Part shown: one piece after another, positions 60,575 to 64,000 of the stretch
Layout of the letters: each line of letters begins with the position of its first letter
Position numbering within the stretch: position 1 is the stretch's first letter
NCBI RefSeq assembly: GCF_020283565.1
Contig: NC_060063.1
Coordinates: forward strand, 5,230,563-5,294,562
Source: Trifolium pratense
Taxonomy: Eukaryota > Streptophyta > Magnoliopsida > Fabales > Fabaceae
DNA length: 64,000 bases
Direction of reading: 5' to 3'
The notes under the pieces: model-generated
Databases searched by the model: none
The model's input: only the letters and a program-made list of their open reading frames with translations
Told to the model about the DNA's origin: nothing
Program-made: the position numbers and the translations under genes

Positions 60575-62919
60575 CACTACAAGAAAATTGTCACTTTGTG
60601 ACACTTCAATTGCGACATTTAAAAAATAACCGTCGCAATGTGCTTTTTTTATGAAGTTTGCAACGGTTTATGCGACAATTTAGACAACCGTCACAGTGTT
60701 TTTGTCTAAAACCGGGAAAAATTTCACTTCAGCGCCCAGTGAAAATAGAATCCTTTGCTCCCAAACAAAATAATTGAATCCCAAACAAAAAAAATTGAAC
60801 ATCCAGACAAAAGAAGCGAAACACACTTCTAAAAGGCAAAACACTTCTGAAACGTTAAAACCCTTTCATCACCGCATCGCCGGTCTAGGTTTCAAATCCC
60901 TAACTCCTGCAACTACAAATCCCGAACTAGTTTTCAAATCCCTAACTCCTTCCAAATCCAAACCCCTAAATCTTTCATCATTCAATTCTAATCACTAATC
61001 CTTAAATATATGACAAAGCTTCTCATTCTTCGACAAGTGACGGACCTTCCCTTTCTTTCTCTCGTTGAGCAGAGTTCGTTGTTTTCATCTCAGGTTCGTT
61101 GGTCTCTCGGTGAGCAAAGTTAATTGATTTCATTTGAGCCTCACATCTCAATTTTGTTGTTTTCATTTTGCTTGTTTTCATTTTCTCTGTCGTTCTTCTC
61201 AGATCTTGTTCTCCCTCCGCTGATCTGTCACTCGTCATCTTTCTATGCGCTTCGAGCCTCTCTGGTTGGTAAGAATCTTAAAAACCCAATTACTCTTTTT
61301 GTCTCCTCTATTTTCCCCTTAAATATATCTCTATGCGTTGAAATATTAGGTATTTGGAGGATTGAGGTTAACGATATTAAAGAACTAAAGTCTTTCAATT
61401 TTTTATTTTGTTGATGTTTGATTTTGATGTTTCTCTATGTTCTATTTATTGAGCTGAATGATTTATGGAAGTAAAGTCTTTCAATTGCGGCTACCTCTGT
61501 TATTTCTCCATAACAAAACCCAAAATTTGTTAGTTTCTCCTTTCTTATGCACCTTATGGCTTTATGTTCTTTTGTTGATTCACTATATTTCACAATTTTA
61601 TTCTTTAATGTTTGACTCAAAGTGCATTGTTTTGTTTTGTTTTGTTTTGTTTGTAGATGAATTATTTTGGTTTTGGTTCTGGTTCGGATAAACTGGTGTG
61701 TGCATTGGTTTGGTCTTTTTCCGCTTGCGGCTGCTGGTTTTTCTGGCCTCTGGTACTGGTTTTCATGTGCTTTCTTGCTCAGTTCTTGTGTGATTGGATT
61801 CTGATTTTATGTTATTGGTGAAAGCATGCTTTGGTTTGGGTTTCCTGGCGTCCAGTCTTTTGGCCCTTAAGTATGGTTTTTGGTTCTCTTGTTTGTGACT
61901 GTGTATCTGTTTTTGGTTTGGGTAAGGTGATGGTTTTAGTTCCAGCTTTTATTTGGTGTTGTTTTGTAGTAATTTCTGTTTAGTGGTGGGCGTATAGTTT
62001 TCTTGGCAGTAGTGGTAGCGGTGCATGGCACTGGCAGTGTTTGTGTTTCAAACTGCTATTGCAATGCCTTGTACTTCTTTTGTGATATCCAGGCTCGCAA
62101 ACATTAGTGTTATGCATCAGCTGTAACATTATTGCCTTCCTTTTATCCAGGCTCACCTTGAGTTTGTGGTACCAATTAAGTTTGTGCCTAAATTTTGTTA
62201 AAGTTTTTGTATTTGGTTTGGTTTTTCTTAGTGACACTATTATGGCCAATGTTGAAATGATCTAAGCTTCAATTTTTTATGAGTAATGCTAAGGTCACGC
62301 CACTTGACGCCGTCCATCGTCTTAATTGCAGTCTTATTTAGTCGCCGTCTATGTCACGTGTTCTGGTAATCGTCGGACCTATAATGTGTTCCGGTGGATG
62401 TTGTCGTCTTTCATCTTTATTGTGAGCTTCGTCTTCATCTTTAAAAGAGTGTGTTAGAGGGTGTGACACTAGCACCCCTCATTTTTTATTCTTTTTGTCC
62501 AGGTAAGATTACAGTGTTACTAATATGCTATTGTCCAAACTCATTGAGAAGGGGATATGAATATGGGTTATTATCAGCAGTGTAGCTTGTTATATATGAG
62601 CTCTCATCCATCTTTCTTCACAAGGTTTTTTTATTTTTATTTTGTTCAAGACTTGTTGTATTATTTTGTTCAAGAATTACAGTGATGCATTATTTGCTAT
62701 TGTGCGTGTGTTAGAATTGTAAGTAGTTAGTAATTAGTTTGTAGTTAGTGATGTTACCAATATTCTTGCTACTGCCTACTATTCTTTTGTATGTTTGAAC
62801 CAGAGCTAATAAAATATGGAGACTAGATAATGTCTTGTAACATTTTAAAAAATCATGTGGTTGTGTAGGTACTAAATTGATTGACAATTAACTTCCTAGT
62901 ATGAGATGTGTGTATGCAG

Positions 62920-62993
62920 ATTGATAAACATGTCAAGAGAAAATCACAAACAATAGATCCTTGAAGCATCCAAATATTGTTAGATTAAAAAAG
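62920..62993 (+). pseudogene. SnRK2: Captured SnRK2 kinase exon inside CACTA
   Basis: A 74-bp segment lies between an acceptor (GTATGCAG) and a donor (GTTAGT). Allowing one missing base in the RE(I) region, it encodes the SnRK2 block of 25 residues: IDKHVKR at the start, RSLKHPNIVRLKK at the end. SnRK2 genes have an exon of 75 bp at this place (lobe N, helix C with the conserved Glu). The one-base deletion destroys the frame. No other kinase exon was found nearby. Confidence 0.75.
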
Positions 62994-63545
62994 GTTAGTA
63001 CACTCATTCCTAATCAGTAAATGACGTATTTTTTATGTTTAGAAATATTTTTAGTTAAAGTGGTAATGACATACCTTGTTGGTGTGTGATATTATGGTAT
63101 GAAATCTGTGTAATTTGTATTTTAAAGTGGTAGTGACTTAGTTAAAGTGCTTGTCTATTAAAACTTATTTGTACATATGCATTGTATTTTATTGATTAAT
63201 ACTATATGATGGGGTGTGTGTGTTGTTAATTGATACATGAGAACTTGAAAAAAGCACATACCTTAAACCATTCTTTAGGATGCTACAACTATATTGAGCA
63301 AAAGAACTATAGCCAATATTTTAGCTCGATGCTTACTGCTATGCTATTGTTTAACACTTGTAGAAGAGTATTTTATTGCTTATGAGTGATTATTTTGTAA
63401 ATCAATATTTCTCCAGTTCGATATGGCAGGCTGTGATCCTATTTTTAACTTTTTCTATTTTAACTGCATATCAGTAGTCATTAGTGACTATATTGCTTAT
63501 TTTTTCTTAATTAGGGGTTCTTATATAATTTGTTTTTATTTTTAG

Positions 63546-63617
63546 GTGGAAGACTTGGAATTACTAAACTATGTACGACATTCTTTTGATTCTAGTCATT
63601 TACCTCGGGATGATCAA
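63546..63617 (+). other. Possible second captured exon in CACTA
   Basis: A 72-bp open segment between TTTTTAG and GTAATTTT encodes VEDLELLNYVRHSFDSSHLP plus RDDQ. It is more protein-like than its surroundings, in a phase-neutral length. I do not recognise the source gene. Confidence 0.35.
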
Positions 63618-64000
63618 GTAATTTTCTTGTGATGGACCATCCAGATAATTGATTTAATTTTCATGGAACTCAAGAAACCTTTTTGTATCATTTGTATATG
63701 TTGTATTTATATGAAATTCATATTTTTGTTTATGGATTAGTTCATATTTTTAGTAATAGTATTTATATATTTGTGCATTTTAATTTTCTTACTATTGTAT
63801 GGATATTTCAATTAATTATTTATTGTTTTAATTGTTATTTAATAAGCCATCAAAATGAAGATAAAATGTTTTAAATTAATATTTTTTTTTAAAAAAAAAA
63901 CATACATTTGCGACGGTTTTCAAAACCGTTGCAGCCCTATTACTAATTTCAGAGCTACGTGCAAAAAGGATATAAGGACGGCTTGTAACCGTTGCAAAAT

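Larger units (their letters stand above)
60575..64000. mobile_element. CACTA transposon, left end, runs off the window
   Basis: It starts with the terminal motif CACTACAAGAAAATTG. Subterminal repeats follow (GCGACATTTAAAAAATAACC, GTCGCAATG, GCAACGGTTTATGCGAC). Related repeats reappear at the right edge (TGCGACGGTTTTCAAAACCG at about 63908), so the other end is probably near. Nothing in the 3.4 kb resembles the transposase or TNPA/TNPD genes, so it is likely non-autonomous. The interior has gene-like GC shifts and at least one captured exon. The presumed 3-bp target ATG precedes it (60572-60574). Confidence 0.85.

Overview
The window is about 64 kb of plant nuclear DNA. It is AT-rich, full of nested transposable elements, and carries a few spliced host genes. 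Protein and repeat features point to a legume, probably of the Medicago/Trifolium/pea group: a Sirevirus-type Copia element with an envelope-like ORF, a Tat-type Ty3/gypsy element with antisense genes, TRIM elements with TGTTAAGAG ends, and Stowaway MITEs. Species is inferred, not proven.

Three host genes look intact. (1) A nine-exon acid-lipase-like gene (31753-35934, +; 413 residues) with GHSLG, Asp and His catalytic residues. (2) A two-exon uclacyanin-type phytocyanin gene (38259-44419, +; 179 residues), whose single intron has grown to 5.6 kb because a 4.9 kb LTR element landed in it. (3) A six-exon CLC anion/proton exchanger gene (51449-45335, -; 791 residues) with the GPGIPE filter typical of plant nitrate-preferring CLC-a/b. 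A fourth host-derived locus, an eIF2B-epsilon copy (57623-59820, +), is a pseudogene.

Left third (1-20.7 kb): a probable Ty3/gypsy LTR with CATCGTGG palindromes, a Stowaway MITE, then the 3' half of a Tat-type gypsy element (about 5770-19446, +). Downstream of its integrase remnant this element carries two genes in antisense, each with its own TATA box; the larger also has a predicted 5'-UTR intron. That larger gene is interrupted by a recent 8.1 kb Copia/Sirevirus insertion (8868-16991, -) with perfect 5-bp target-site duplications and LTRs that differ only by two short indels. The Copia copy has lost its RT core in frame, and a leaky-type stop context (TAG CAA TTA) separates pol from the env-like ORF. 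A solo LTR of a related family follows (19652-20659).

Middle (20.7-45 kb): an AT-rich spacer, a Helitron 3' end, a 5'-truncated LINE inside a decayed Copia element, a 103-bp minisatellite, a 0.45 kb duplication, and the lipase and phytocyanin genes. Lipase intron 1 holds a complete TRIM, and intron 2 holds a 112-bp AT microsatellite.

Right third (45-64 kb): the CLC gene, a palindromic pair of tRNA-like (SINE-like) sequences, foldback MITEs, and a three-level nest. In that nest the eIF2B-epsilon pseudogene is interrupted by a Copia element, which is interrupted by a CACTA transposon running off the right edge. The CACTA interior contains a frameshifted but splice-bounded copy of a SnRK2 kinase exon, i.e. 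a captured gene fragment.

All exon joins were deduced by eye from splice consensus, phase and family similarity. No database search, alignment or transcript evidence was available.
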